Shown here: positions 19,664-28,149 of the stretch, in pieces
Position numbering within the stretch: the first letter of the stretch is position 1
How the letters are laid out: every line of letters starts with the position of its first letter
DNA from: Rhizobium sp. R711
GTDB lineage: Bacteria > Pseudomonadota > Alphaproteobacteria > Rhizobiales > Rhizobiaceae
Direction of reading: 5' to 3'
DNA: 64,000 nucleotides
NCBI RefSeq assembly: GCF_002211365.1
Contig: NZ_LOKZ01000034.1
Coordinates: 124,001-188,000, forward strand
The notes under the pieces: generated by a model
Told to the model about the DNA's origin: nothing
What the model saw: only the letters and a program-made list of their open reading frames with translations
Databases searched by the model: none
Made by a program: the position numbers and the translations under genes

Positions 19664-19697
19664 CAACAAGAAAAGCCGCCAGTCTCCCGGCGGCTTT
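19664..19697 (-). terminator. Intrinsic terminator after the OmpA-family gene
   Basis: A 9-bp stem (19672-19680 with 19689-19697, 8-nt loop) is followed on the minus strand by a T-rich run. It lies 26 nt past the stop of the OmpA-family gene. Confidence 0.85.
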
Positions 19698-19722
19698 CGA
19701 TCCGTTCTGTCTCTCGGCTAGG

Positions 19723-22056
19723 TTAGCGCGAGGCGACTGGGCGCACCAGCGCCGTCACGCGGCGGATGGTAACGCGACGGTTTTCCTGGTTCGGCCCCTG
19801 CGTGTTGACCTTGAGGTAACGCTCGCCGTAGCCCTGAGTCGTCAGGTTTTCCGGTGGAACGCCGTAGACATCCGTCAGCACGTTGGCCACAGACTCCGCA
19901 CGCTGGTCCGACAAAACGAGGTTACTCTGATCCGAGCCGACGGCGTCGGTGTGACCTTCAATCAGGAAGGTTTCCGCCGGACTCTTCCGCAGCAACTCGT
20001 TCATAGCATCGGCCACCTTACGAAGTGTCCGCGCCTGGCTCATGGGAATCTCCGCGCTACCTGTTGCGAAGGTGATCGTATCCAGATCGATACGACGAAC
20101 CTTGTCGCGAATACGTGCCGAATACCTCACCTCGTCCAGCGAGTAGACGCGTTCCACCGGTTCGACAGGTGGCTCACTGAGGAACTGGTAATAGTCGCGA
20201 TCCTCGTCGCTGCTGGTGTCGATGATGTAGTCATCAAGCGGAATGGCCAGACGCATCGGCGGCAGGTCGCGGCCCGGATCTTCGAAGTAGCCGCCACGGT
20301 CCGGATCCTCATAGAGGTCGGGCGAATAATAGAGGACATCTTCGCGGCCACGGTCATCGATACGCGACCGCTGGATAACGTCGCCGTAGCGGTTCCGGAT
20401 CGTCACGATCTGATAGCCATCGCGGTCGATCGTCTCGCGATAGCGGTCGCGCGGCAGCTGTTCGTAGATCGGCCGTTCACCATCACGCAGGAAGCGCCGG
20501 TCATCGTCGCCGCGAACGATCGTCTGGTTGTTGATCTGGATGATCACGCGATTGTCGTCGCTGCGCTGGCCGAAGAGCGCGCCTTGCGGCTGCTCGAATT
20601 GCGGGCGCTTGTCGAGACGCCGACCCTCTTCACTGGTAACGGCTTCGATCTTGATTGGAGCAGCCTTGGCTCCCCCGGTTACGATCTGGGCATCGGCATC
20701 GGACTTCGGCACGCGGAAGTTCTGCTCCTGACCGCGCAGCCTGTCGCGGTCACGACGGGATTGGATGCCGCCGAAGCGGTCAGCGTCCTTGTCGCTGTCG
20801 AGAACAGCGGCGCCGTTTTCAACAGGCAGAACGACGGTTTCCGTGCTCTTGCTCGGATCGGCAGCGATTGCCTTGCGGCGCTGGAGCTCCTGCGGCGTGA
20901 CTTTTTCCGGAGCCGGGATGGGCTGCTCGGCCTGGCCAGTTATCGGCTGGCCACCCGGTGCGGCATTAGGCTGAGCCGGAACCTGTTCGCCTTGTTGTTG
21001 GACAGGCTGCTGCTGCCCCCCCTGCGGCGCAGGGGCCTGATTACCCTGCTGTTGGGCCGGTTGCTCTCCGCCAGGTTTGGCTTCAGTCGCAGGCTGCTGT
21101 GCGGGAACCGGCGGCTTCTCAGCCGTCGGTGCTTCCGCTGGCTTGGGAGCCTTCGGTGCCACGGGTGATTCCTGCGGAGTTGCTTGTTCTGTGGCCGGCT
21201 TCTGCGGCTGCGTTTCGGCAGTCGGCTTCTTGCGCGGTTTCACCGGTTGTTCGGCCCCTTCGGTCGCCGGCTGCTTACCGTTGGCCGGCGGCTGCAGTTC
21301 TTCACCCTGCGGTTTTGCCTGTTCTTGCTGTGGGGCCACCTGCTCGATCTGCGGCTGCGGTGCAGCCTCTTGCTGCTGTGGCTGCTGCTTCTTATTGCGC
21401 CGCGGCTTTTCGGGGCTCTGCGCTGGTTGCTGTTGCTGTCCCGGTGCTACCTGCTCCTGCGGCGCAGCAGGCTCTGCCTGCTCTGCAGCGGGCTGCCTCT
21501 TCTTGCGCGGTTGCTCGGGCTGCGCTTCTTGCTGCAACTGCTGAAGTTGCTGCTCGGCGGCGGGTTCGCGCTGATGGCGCGGTTTTTCTGCCGGTGCCTG
21601 CTGTTGCTCAGGCTGGGCCTCCGGCGCGGGCTCACGCTGCTTTCGTGGCTTCTCTACCGGCGCTTGCTGCTGTTGTTCGGGCTGGGCCTCGGGCGCAGGC
21701 TCACGCTGCTTCCGTGGCTTCTCCACTGGCGCTGGCTGCTCTTGGGGCTGGTCGGCAGCGGGTTGGCGCTGGCCACGCGGCTTTTCGGCGGGCGCTTCCT
21801 GCTGGGGCGGCTGTTCCTGGCCTGCCGGCGCCTGTGGCTCGCCGCCACCATCGTGCTGTTTATGCCGCTTCTTCAGAAGCTCTTCATCGGAGGGTGCAGC
21901 CTGAGCAACCTCGAAACTGCCCGCGACCGCTTGCGGCGCTGTGCGAACCTGATCAACGCTGGCCACTGCGGCGAAGGAATGTGCGGGAGGCATTATGAGC
22001 GACAGCGACAACAGCGGAAAGGCGGCACTGGCAAACAATCTGGATTTCATTCCCAT
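19723..22056 (-). CDS. Long OmpA-family protein with Pro/Gln-rich linker
   Basis: A 777-residue envelope protein. It has a signal peptide (hydrophobic core about residues 8-21, cleavage probably after HSFA). A very long Pro/Gln/Ala/Lys-rich linker (about residues 70-400) includes tandem EKPR-type repeats. A charged middle region has several Asp/Arg-rich stretches. The C-terminal OmpA peptidoglycan-binding domain starts at about residue 665, with FLIEGHTDAVGSDQSNLVLS and LTTQGYGE. The ATG at 22056 has GAGGAG 6 nt upstream. The C-terminal domain should anchor it to peptidoglycan; the linker could span the periplasm. No beta-barrel is visible, so the anchor at the other end is unclear. Confidence 0.88.
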   Translation of the reverse strand: MGMKSRLFASAAFPLLSLSLIMPPAHSFAAVASVDQVRTAPQAVAGSFEVAQAAPSDEELLKKRHKQHDGGGEPQAPAGQEQPPQQEAPAEKPRGQRQPAADQPQEQPAPVEKPRKQREPAPEAQPEQQQQAPVEKPRKQREPAPEAQPEQQQAPAEKPRHQREPAAEQQLQQLQQEAQPEQPRKKRQPAAEQAEPAAPQEQVAPGQQQQPAQSPEKPRRNKKQQPQQQEAAPQPQIEQVAPQQEQAKPQGEELQPPANGKQPATEGAEQPVKPRKKPTAETQPQKPATEQATPQESPVAPKAPKPAEAPTAEKPPVPAQQPATEAKPGGEQPAQQQGNQAPAPQGGQQQPVQQQGEQVPAQPNAAPGGQPITGQAEQPIPAPEKVTPQELQRRKAIAADPSKSTETVVLPVENGAAVLDSDKDADRFGGIQSRRDRDRLRGQEQNFRVPKSDADAQIVTGGAKAAPIKIEAVTSEEGRRLDKRPQFEQPQGALFGQRSDDNRVIIQINNQTIVRGDDDRRFLRDGERPIYEQLPRDRYRETIDRDGYQIVTIRNRYGDVIQRSRIDDRGREDVLYYSPDLYEDPDRGGYFEDPGRDLPPMRLAIPLDDYIIDTSSDEDRDYYQFLSEPPVEPVERVYSLDEVRYSARIRDKVRRIDLDTITFATGSAEIPMSQARTLRKVADAMNELLRKSPAETFLIEGHTDAVGSDQSNLVLSDQRAESVANVLTDVYGVPPENLTTQGYGERYLKVNTQGPNQENRRVTIRRVTALVRPVASR
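21549..21795 (-). repeat. Tandem EKPR-(R/K)QRxPA repeats inside the OmpA-family gene
   Basis: Within residues 88-170 the block E-K-P-R-x-Q-R followed by Pro, Ala and Gln recurs at residues 91, 112, 135 and 157, a period of 21-23 residues. Copies two and three are nearly identical over about 20 residues, and the DNA repeats accordingly (roughly 66-69 nt period). Such a tract can expand or contract by slippage. Confidence 0.8.
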
Positions 22057-22379
22057 AGGGGCTCCTCGTTGACTTTATGTTCTTGAGACGCGGTCGCGGC
22101 CACGTCCGATTTTGGGGCACTCACCCACGGCGAAAACCGCGCGAGGACTGCATTTGTTCCACGAGTCTTAGGAACTGGACTATTAACCCGGTATGAATGT
22201 GGCAGTGCGGCATTGTTCATCTTCGCCATAGTTGACCGCTCGCCGCGCCCCCTGCGATTCCAGTTGCAATTCCGCTGAAAAAGGGTTGAGTATCGCGCCA
22301 AGGCAGTGCCCAGCACCGCCCTGCTCCGCCGCCGTCCAAAAGAAGAATACGAGCGGCAGCACCAACAGAGAGGACTAAC
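22057..22379. other. Divergent promoter region, OmpA-family gene / amino-acid importer
   Basis: 323 nt with no convincing gene. It must hold the promoters of both divergent genes. I found no confident -35/-10 pair, operator palindrome or riboswitch-like fold by eye. Confidence 0.5.
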
Positions 22380-23156
22380 ATGCGTATCTCCACCCGTATT
22401 CTTGCCGCTGCTTCCGTCGCCGCGATGTCTCTTTTCGCAGGCGCCGCCATGGCTGATGGCGAGAAGTATGTCATCGGCACAGACTCGACCTATCCGCCCT
22501 TCGAATACGTTGATGCCAGCGGCCAGTTCCTCGGCTTCGACATGGACATCGCCCGCGCGCTCTGCGCTGAGATGAAGGCCGACTGCACCATCGTCAGCAG
22601 TGACTGGGACGGCATCATTCCCGCGCTGCAAGCCAAGAAGTTCGACATGATCATCTCGTCCATGTCGATCACACCGGAGCGCTCGAAGCTCGTCGACTTC
22701 ACCAACAAGTACTACAACACCCCGCCGGCAATCGCCGTGCCGAAGGATTCGACCGTCACCGACGTTGCCGGCCTGAAGGGCAAGACGATCGGCGCGCAGA
22801 CCTCCACCACCCACTCGAACTACGCTGAAAAGCACCTGCCCGACACAGAGCTGAAGCTCTACCCGACGGCAGACGAGTACAAGCTCGACATCGCGAATGG
22901 CCGCGTTGACGCCGTCATCGACGACATCGTCGTTCTGTCGCAGTGGGTCAAGTCGGATGCCGGCGCATGCTGCAAGATCCTGACGCCGCTCCCGGTCGAC
23001 AAGGAAATCAACGGCGTTGGTGCAGGCATTGCCGTCCGCAAGGGCGACGACGCGCTGCGCGAAAAGCTGAACAAAGCGATCGCCGCGATCCGCACCAGCG
23101 GTGAATACAAGAAGATCCAGGACAAGTACTTCGACTTCGACGTTTACGGCGAATAA
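22380..23156 (+). CDS. Polar amino-acid ABC transporter, periplasmic binding protein
   Basis: A 258-residue family 3 solute-binding protein with a cleavable signal peptide (cleavage after AAMA near residue 24). The mature start YVIGTDSTYPPFEYVDASG and the block GFDMDIARALCAEM are classic for the ArgT/HisJ/OccT class (basic or polar amino acids, opines). A two-cysteine element GACCKIL is present in the second lobe. The ATG at 22380 is preceded by AGAGGA. A hairpin with a T-run follows its stop, before the permease genes, which would favour excess binding protein. The ligand is not assignable from sequence alone. Confidence 0.92.
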   Translation: MRISTRILAAASVAAMSLFAGAAMADGEKYVIGTDSTYPPFEYVDASGQFLGFDMDIARALCAEMKADCTIVSSDWDGIIPALQAKKFDMIISSMSITPERSKLVDFTNKYYNTPPAIAVPKDSTVTDVAGLKGKTIGAQTSTTHSNYAEKHLPDTELKLYPTADEYKLDIANGRVDAVIDDIVVLSQWVKSDAGACCKILTPLPVDKEINGVGAGIAVRKGDDALREKLNKAIAAIRTSGEYKKIQDKYFDFDVYGE

Positions 23157-23184
23157 GAAAAGCTGTAGGTCGCCCAGAAAGGTT

Positions 23185-23219
23185 ATGGCGGAAGGCTTGC
23201 TCTTCCGCCATTTTTGTTT
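23185..23219 (+). terminator. Intra-operon terminator/attenuator after the binding-protein gene
   Basis: A perfect 10-bp stem (23185-23194 with 23202-23211, 7-nt loop) is followed by a T-rich tract to 23219. It lies between the binding-protein and permease genes, so part of the transcription probably stops here and the permeases are expressed at a lower level. Confidence 0.85.
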
Positions 23220-23269
23220 GAAAAGAATGGAAAGATCAAAGCGGTACAAACCGCGAGGGGAAAACTGGC

Positions 23270-24073
23270 ATGGGCGGATTATTTTCCGCGCTGGGCTCAT
23301 TCTGGGCCTGGATTGGGTATATCTTCGATCCGCTTTGCGGACCTGCAGGACTCTTCACCTGGTTCGGCTCTTCGACGATCCTGGCCTGTGGCGACACCGG
23401 CTGGGGCGATGAGATTGCCGCCGGCCTGAAGGTCACCGTTGCAGTCGCGCTCCTTACCCTGCCGATCGGACTGATCATCGGCTTTCTCGTGGCGCTCGGC
23501 CAGCAATCGGAAGAGAAATCGGTCCGCCTGGCCGCCGGCATTTACACCACGATCTTTCGCGGCCTTCCGGAACTGCTGACGCTGTTTATCATCTATTACG
23601 GCATGCAGATTCTGATCCAGTCGGTTCTTGCCTCTCTCGGCTACGACAGCCGTATTGAAATCAACGCCTTCTTCGCCGGCATGATCGCCCTTTCGGTCGT
23701 ATTCTCCGCCTATTGCTCCGAAGTTCTGCTGTCGGCTTTCCGCGCCATTCCGAAGGGCCAGTATGAGGCAGGAGACGCGCTGGGCTTTCATCGCGGCCGT
23801 ACCCTGCTGCTTATCGTGCTGCCGCAACTCGTGCGCATCGCCCTTCCCGGCCTGGTAAACCTCTGGATGATCCTGCTCAAGGATACGTCCTACGTCTCGA
23901 TTATCGGCCTTGCCGACATTCTGCGGCAGACCGGCGTCGCCGTTAAGGTCACCAAACAGGCGTTCCTGTTCTATACCGTCGCCTGCGCTCTTTATCTCGG
24001 CCTTGCCATCATTTCCTCCTTCGGTCTCAGCTACATCGAGCGGTGGGCCAAGCGGTCGGAGATCAGCCGATGA
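23270..24073 (+). CDS. Polar amino-acid ABC transporter permease (HisQ type)
   Basis: A 267-residue inner-membrane subunit. It has about five hydrophobic helices, the FRGLPELLTLF motif of the polar amino-acid permease family near residue 100, and the EAA loop SAFRAIPKGQYEAGDALGF near residue 155, where the ATPase docks. GAGGGG lies 9 nt before the ATG. Its stop overlaps the start of the second permease (ATGA), so the two are translationally coupled and should form a heterodimer. No ATPase gene is adjacent. Confidence 0.92.
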   Translation: MGGLFSALGSFWAWIGYIFDPLCGPAGLFTWFGSSTILACGDTGWGDEIAAGLKVTVAVALLTLPIGLIIGFLVALGQQSEEKSVRLAAGIYTTIFRGLPELLTLFIIYYGMQILIQSVLASLGYDSRIEINAFFAGMIALSVVFSAYCSEVLLSAFRAIPKGQYEAGDALGFHRGRTLLLIVLPQLVRIALPGLVNLWMILLKDTSYVSIIGLADILRQTGVAVKVTKQAFLFYTVACALYLGLAIISSFGLSYIERWAKRSEISR

Positions 24074-24900
24074 GCCACGCCCAAACGCTCATTCCGGCAC
24101 AGCCGGCACCGAAGCAGGCGCACAAGCCGATCACCGTTGCGCGCATCACCGGTTACGTCGTCGTCGCTCTCTGGATCCTTCTTGCCGCCGCGCTGATTGC
24201 AATGGTGGTCAGCGGTTGGGATCCGGAAAAATTCACACGCTACGGTCCCCGCTATCTGCATGGCCTGTACACGACGATCATGCTCGTGGTGATCTCGGTT
24301 TTCTTTGGCGCCATTCTCTCCTTGCCGCTGGCCTTTGCCCGCATGTCGAAGAACAAGGTCATCAACGGCATCGCCTATTGCTACGTCTACGTGTTCCGCG
24401 GCACGCCGCTGCTGGCCCAGCTCTTCCTCATCTACTACGGCCTCGGCAGCTTCCGGCCGGAGTTGGAAGCCGTCGGTCTGTGGTGGTTCTTCCGCGATGC
24501 CTGGTATTGCGGTCTGTTTGCGATGACCATCAATACGGCCGCCTATCAGGCCGAAATCCTGCGTGGCGCCATCCAGAGCGTTCCGCGCGGCCAGCATGAG
24601 GCGGCGGCCTCGCTCGGCATTCACAAGATCGTCGCCTTCCGCAAGATCATCCTGCCGCAGGCCCTGATCGTCGCCCTGCGGCCCTACGGCAACGAAATCA
24701 TCCTGCTTATCAAGGGCTCGGCTGTCGTCGCGATCATCACCGTTCTCGACCTGATGGGCGAAACGCGCTACGCCTTCTCGCGCACCTTCGACTACCAGAC
24801 CTACCTTTGGGCAGCGATCTTCTACCTCAGCATGGTTGAAGCGCTACGCCATCTCTGGGCCTGGATTGAGCGGCGGCTGACTCGCCACCTAAAGCGTTGA
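24070..24900 (+). CDS. Polar amino-acid ABC transporter permease (HisM type)
   Basis: A 276-residue partner permease. It has a longer polar N-terminus (about 30 residues), then the first helix, the FRGTPLLAQLFLIYYGL motif, and the EAA loop AIQSVPRGQHEAAASLGI. The ATG at 24070 forms a 4-nt ATGA overlap with the upstream stop; an earlier in-frame ATG at 24043 is less likely. The operon normally continues with an ATP-binding subunit, but the next gene is usg, so the ATPase must be shared or encoded elsewhere. Confidence 0.92.
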   Translation: MSHAQTLIPAQPAPKQAHKPITVARITGYVVVALWILLAAALIAMVVSGWDPEKFTRYGPRYLHGLYTTIMLVVISVFFGAILSLPLAFARMSKNKVINGIAYCYVYVFRGTPLLAQLFLIYYGLGSFRPELEAVGLWWFFRDAWYCGLFAMTINTAAYQAEILRGAIQSVPRGQHEAAASLGIHKIVAFRKIILPQALIVALRPYGNEIILLIKGSAVVAIITVLDLMGETRYAFSRTFDYQTYLWAAIFYLSMVEALRHLWAWIERRLTRHLKR

Positions 24901-25058
24901 AGATTTGGCAGCACTCACTGAAGAGAGCTGCTAACGATCTGAAATTACAAAGAAAATCCATGAAACACTAGCAATTCGTCAAGCTTCGGTTAAGCATGTA
25001 GTGGTTCCATTTCGAGGACCACTAATAAGCGGTCATTGGAACCAGAAGCGAGACGACG

Positions 25059-25325
25059 ATGCATAAGGACATGGAAAGGCAGCTTCAGGGCTACGGCCTT
25101 ACGACGGCCCAGATCATCTACCGCATGCCGGATCATCAAACGATCCTTCAGACCTATATCTGGCAGGACTACGACCTTGCTCCGGATTTTCCCGAGATGT
25201 GCAGCTTCCTGAAGTTCTGGCAGGAGAAGCTCGACGGGCCGCTGCATTCGGTGCGCTACATGCACCGCAAACTGATCTCCGCCACCGAATGGCGCGCGCT
25301 GAGAGGCGAGTTCATCATCAACTGA
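25059..25325 (+). CDS. usg: Usg family protein
   Basis: An 88-residue small cytoplasmic protein. The sequence features YGLTTAQIIYRMPDHQTIL and WQDYDLAPDFPEMCSFL match the Usg family of alphaproteobacteria, historically named from a frame beside trpF and sometimes annotated as a phosphoribosylanthranilate-isomerase subunit without proof. No trp gene is nearby. The real function is unknown. It is convergent with the DUF2270 gene, 18 nt apart. Confidence 0.85.
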   Translation: MHKDMERQLQGYGLTTAQIIYRMPDHQTILQTYIWQDYDLAPDFPEMCSFLKFWQEKLDGPLHSVRYMHRKLISATEWRALRGEFIIN

Positions 25326-25343
25326 CCGCGCAGCGAGCGCCGG

Positions 25344-26066
25344 TCAGACATGAGCCTCCCCCTGGACGAATTCGTCTTCGTCCATCTCGCGATGCAGTGT
25401 GCCGTACAGTATGCCGACATAAGCCAAGCTCACGATGCAGAGCACGGCCCAACCCGGGATTGGGCCAAGCGCCGCGTTGTCGACCACATAGCTCCATGAA
25501 TGTGCCTGCGTCAGTGGATTTCCTTCAGTCTGGAGCTTGGGTGTGGTGATCTTCAGGCACCATGCGAGAAGCAGGATGAGATACATCCAACAATAGTTTC
25601 GCCGCAGTCGACGCTTCACGGCGCCGGGATAACTCAAGAGAAATTGCGGCTTGCGCAAGCTCTTGGCGATGGCGCCGGCCCAATCGGGCCTGGACTCGCC
25701 GTTCGGCGCAAGAATTTGCGCGAAGTAACCCCGCTCAAGCTTCCTCACACGGGCGCGATAGATATCGAAGAAGCGATAGCGGCGGGCTTCAATGAGCAAC
25801 AACAGGGTGATCAGCATCATCCCGAAAAGCAGCACGCCATGGTGGGAGGTCGGCGTCGACAGAGAAACGGAAAGCAGCGCCGCCGAGACTGTGATCGCCC
25901 AGTTCGATGTTCGGTCGATACGATCGCGCCAGCTTATCATCCGGCCGAGCTCTCCGCGATAATAGTGGCTGAGCGTATTTGTGATCTCGCCTGGGGTGGC
26001 CGGGAGCGCCGGTCGCGGACTATCCATCTCCTTCTCGAAATTCGCCTTGCTGATTTCGGCGACCAT
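25344..26066 (-). CDS. DUF2270 predicted integral membrane protein
   Basis: A 240-residue protein with a polar N-terminus (LSHYYRGELGRMISWRDRIDRTSNW) followed by two close hydrophobic helices, a basic cytoplasmic loop with RARVRKLERGYF, and two further helices near 165-180 and 205-225. This matches the DUF2270 family of predicted membrane proteins. The ATG at 26066 is preceded by GGAGGA. It diverges from the TPR-methyltransferase gene. Function unknown. Confidence 0.82.
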   Translation of the reverse strand: MVAEISKANFEKEMDSPRPALPATPGEITNTLSHYYRGELGRMISWRDRIDRTSNWAITVSAALLSVSLSTPTSHHGVLLFGMMLITLLLLIEARRYRFFDIYRARVRKLERGYFAQILAPNGESRPDWAGAIAKSLRKPQFLLSYPGAVKRRLRRNYCWMYLILLLAWCLKITTPKLQTEGNPLTQAHSWSYVVDNAALGPIPGWAVLCIVSLAYVGILYGTLHREMDEDEFVQGEAHV

Positions 26067-26190
26067 GGCATTTCCTCCATTTTGTTCTTATCCATTAGAG
26101 GATCCCTATTCTGCGCTTCGAACGTCGCCATTGCAAAAGACATTCAGTCGCCGTAGACGCAGCTCTGGATAAAAACGATGGTGAATTGCT

Positions 26191-27006
26191 ATGGCCAATA
26201 AGATCGACGAAGACGCACTCGCGGAAGCCTACGAGCGGGCTCTTGCCCTTGAAAAGGCAGGTGATGTCGACGCAGCCGTGAAGGCCTATGAGGAGGTTCT
26301 TGCCATCGATCCCGAAGATCACGGGGGCGCAGCCGTCAGGATCGCCTCCATGGGCCGTGGCGAGACGCCGACCAAGGCGCCGGATGCCTATGTCGAGACC
26401 CTGTTCGACCAGCATGCCGAGGTCTTCGAGGACGTTCTGGTGGAACAACTCGGCTACCACGTACCGATGATGGTGCGCCAACGCCTGCAGGAGCTGAAGC
26501 TTGGCCCCTTCAAGCGCATGCTCGACCTCGGCTGCGGCACCGGCCTCACCGGCAGCGCGCTCGGCGATCTCTGCGAGGACATGACCGGTATCGATATCTC
26601 CGAAAACATGGTCGAGATCGCCCACGAGAAGGATCTCTACGAAACGCTCTTCGTCGCGGAAGTCGAAGACTTCCTCGATGACAATGACGAGGATCCCTTC
26701 GACCTCATCACGGCAACGGACGTCCTGCCCTACCTCGGCGCGCTGGAACCACTGTTCTTTGGCGCTGCGGAAAACCTAAACCCCGGCGGCCTCTTCATCT
26801 TTTCCTCGGAGGAACTGTCCGAGGCGTCTGCGAACGCCCAACCCTACATGGTCGGTCCGCATCAGCGCTTTCTGCATTCGGCGACTTACATTCGCGAAAG
26901 GCTCATCGCGACGGGATTCGAGCTCGTCGAAATGACGGAGATCAACGTTCGTATGCAGGAAGGGCTTCCAAGCCCTGGCCATCTTGTAGTCGCCCGCCTC
27001 GGCTGA
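26191..27006 (+). CDS. Class I SAM methyltransferase with N-terminal TPR-like segment
   Basis: A 271-residue protein. Residues 5-45 form one TPR-like helical pair (ALEKAGDVDAAVKAYEEVL). The Rossmann methyltransferase domain follows, with SAM motif I LDLGCGTGLTG at about 110 and an acidic GIDISENMVE loop. The strand-4 region reads DLITATDVLPYLG. The family is annotated in rhizobia only as a predicted methyltransferase; the substrate is unknown. The ribosome site is weak. Confidence 0.85.
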   Translation: MANKIDEDALAEAYERALALEKAGDVDAAVKAYEEVLAIDPEDHGGAAVRIASMGRGETPTKAPDAYVETLFDQHAEVFEDVLVEQLGYHVPMMVRQRLQELKLGPFKRMLDLGCGTGLTGSALGDLCEDMTGIDISENMVEIAHEKDLYETLFVAEVEDFLDDNDEDPFDLITATDVLPYLGALEPLFFGAAENLNPGGLFIFSSEELSEASANAQPYMVGPHQRFLHSATYIRERLIATGFELVEMTEINVRMQEGLPSPGHLVVARLG

Positions 27007-27128
27007 CGCCTGCAGCGAAATACGCCGACCAATAGTTAGCCAACCACGAAACTTTTCATTGATCACAGCTCAAGGAGCTGATACTTAGCCAATCGCGCAA
27101 GTTTAAAACAACGTGAAAGGCTGGTCGC

Positions 27129-27812
27129 ATGTCGCTCTTCCTCCACAGCCACCCGCTTGCATCCTTCTGCCACAAGGTCCTTGTGGCGCTCTATGAGAAC
27201 GCCACGCCCTTCGAAGACGTTCATGTCGACCTTGGAAACGAGGCGTCGAGAGCGGCGTTCCTCGGCGTCTGGCCGCTCGGAAAGATGCCGGTCCTTCGTG
27301 ATGAAGTCCGGAACCGCACCGTGCCCGAAACGACAATCATCATCGAGTATCTCGATCGGTACTATCCGGGCGCAATACCCCTTATCCCCGACGACTTCGA
27401 CGAAGCGCTCGAGGTCAGGCTGTGGGATCGTCTTTTCGACCTGCACGTACAGGAACCGATGCAGCAGATCGTTGGTGAACGTCTGCGCGGCGGCGGCGAT
27501 CCGGCCCGGGTGACCCAGGCCGAGGCAGCGCTGCGCAAAGCTTACGCGCTGATCGAGAGGCAGCTTGGCGAACACGCATGGATCATCGGAGATAGCTTCA
27601 CCATGGCCGATTGCGCGGCCGCTCCCGCCCTCTTCTACTCCGAGACACTGGTCCCGCTCGCGAAACAACCGAAGCTGCAGAGTTACTATGACAGGCTTCT
27701 GGCGCGCCCTTCCTTCGCGCGGGTCCTTGAGGAGGCGCGGCCATACTTCAAGTTCTATCCGTACCGCGAGCGGCTGCCCGCCCGTTTCCGGCCGGATGAA
27801 GCCGCCGAATGA
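27129..27812 (+). CDS. Glutathione S-transferase family protein
   Basis: A 227-residue two-domain GST. The N-terminal thioredoxin-like fold begins SLFLHSHPLASFCHKVLVAL; an S-x-x-C arrangement near residues 12-14 may provide the catalytic Ser or Cys. The G-site has GKMPVLRD with cis-Pro and PETTIIIEYLD. The helical C-domain contains GDSFTMADCAAAPALF, the usual N-capping motif. It overlaps the ArsR gene by 4 nt, so GST, ArsR and the SRPBCC protein form a coupled operon. AAAGG lies about 9 nt before the ATG. Confidence 0.9.
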   Translation: MSLFLHSHPLASFCHKVLVALYENATPFEDVHVDLGNEASRAAFLGVWPLGKMPVLRDEVRNRTVPETTIIIEYLDRYYPGAIPLIPDDFDEALEVRLWDRLFDLHVQEPMQQIVGERLRGGGDPARVTQAEAALRKAYALIERQLGEHAWIIGDSFTMADCAAAPALFYSETLVPLAKQPKLQSYYDRLLARPSFARVLEEARPYFKFYPYRERLPARFRPDEAAE

Positions 27813-28141
27813 TGCACGAACCTGCCGCTCTCGATCAGATGTTCCACGCGCTGTCCGACCGCAGCCGGCGCGGCATGGTTGATCGCCTCGGCCATGGGCC
27901 TGCTTCCGTGTCCGAGCTCGCCGAGCCTCTGTCGATGGCGCTTCCCACTGTCATGAAGCACCTTGCGGTTCTGGAAAAAGGCGGTCTCGTCCATTCGGAA
28001 AAGAGCGGCCGTGTGCGCACCTACCACCTACGGAAAGACGCCCTGGCGCAGATGGAGCACTGGCTTGCCACACACAAGGCGAGCTGGAACAAGGCCTTCG
28101 ACCGCCTGGAACAGTTCCTGTCAGACGACCAACCAGAGTGA
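27809..28141 (+). CDS. ArsR-family winged-helix regulator
   Basis: A 110-residue metalloregulator-fold repressor without the metal-binding cysteine motif (no CxC in helix 3). The DNA-binding region is ASVSELAEPLSMALPTVMKHLAVLEKGGLV. It resembles the subgroup paired with AHSA1/SRPBCC genes, which is the case here. It overlaps the GST stop by 4 nt and is followed by the SRPBCC gene. It probably autoregulates the operon in response to an organic ligand bound by the partner or by itself; this is inference. Confidence 0.9.
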   Translation: MMHEPAALDQMFHALSDRSRRGMVDRLGHGPASVSELAEPLSMALPTVMKHLAVLEKGGLVHSEKSGRVRTYHLRKDALAQMEHWLATHKASWNKAFDRLEQFLSDDQPE

Positions 28142-28149
28142 GGACGGAG

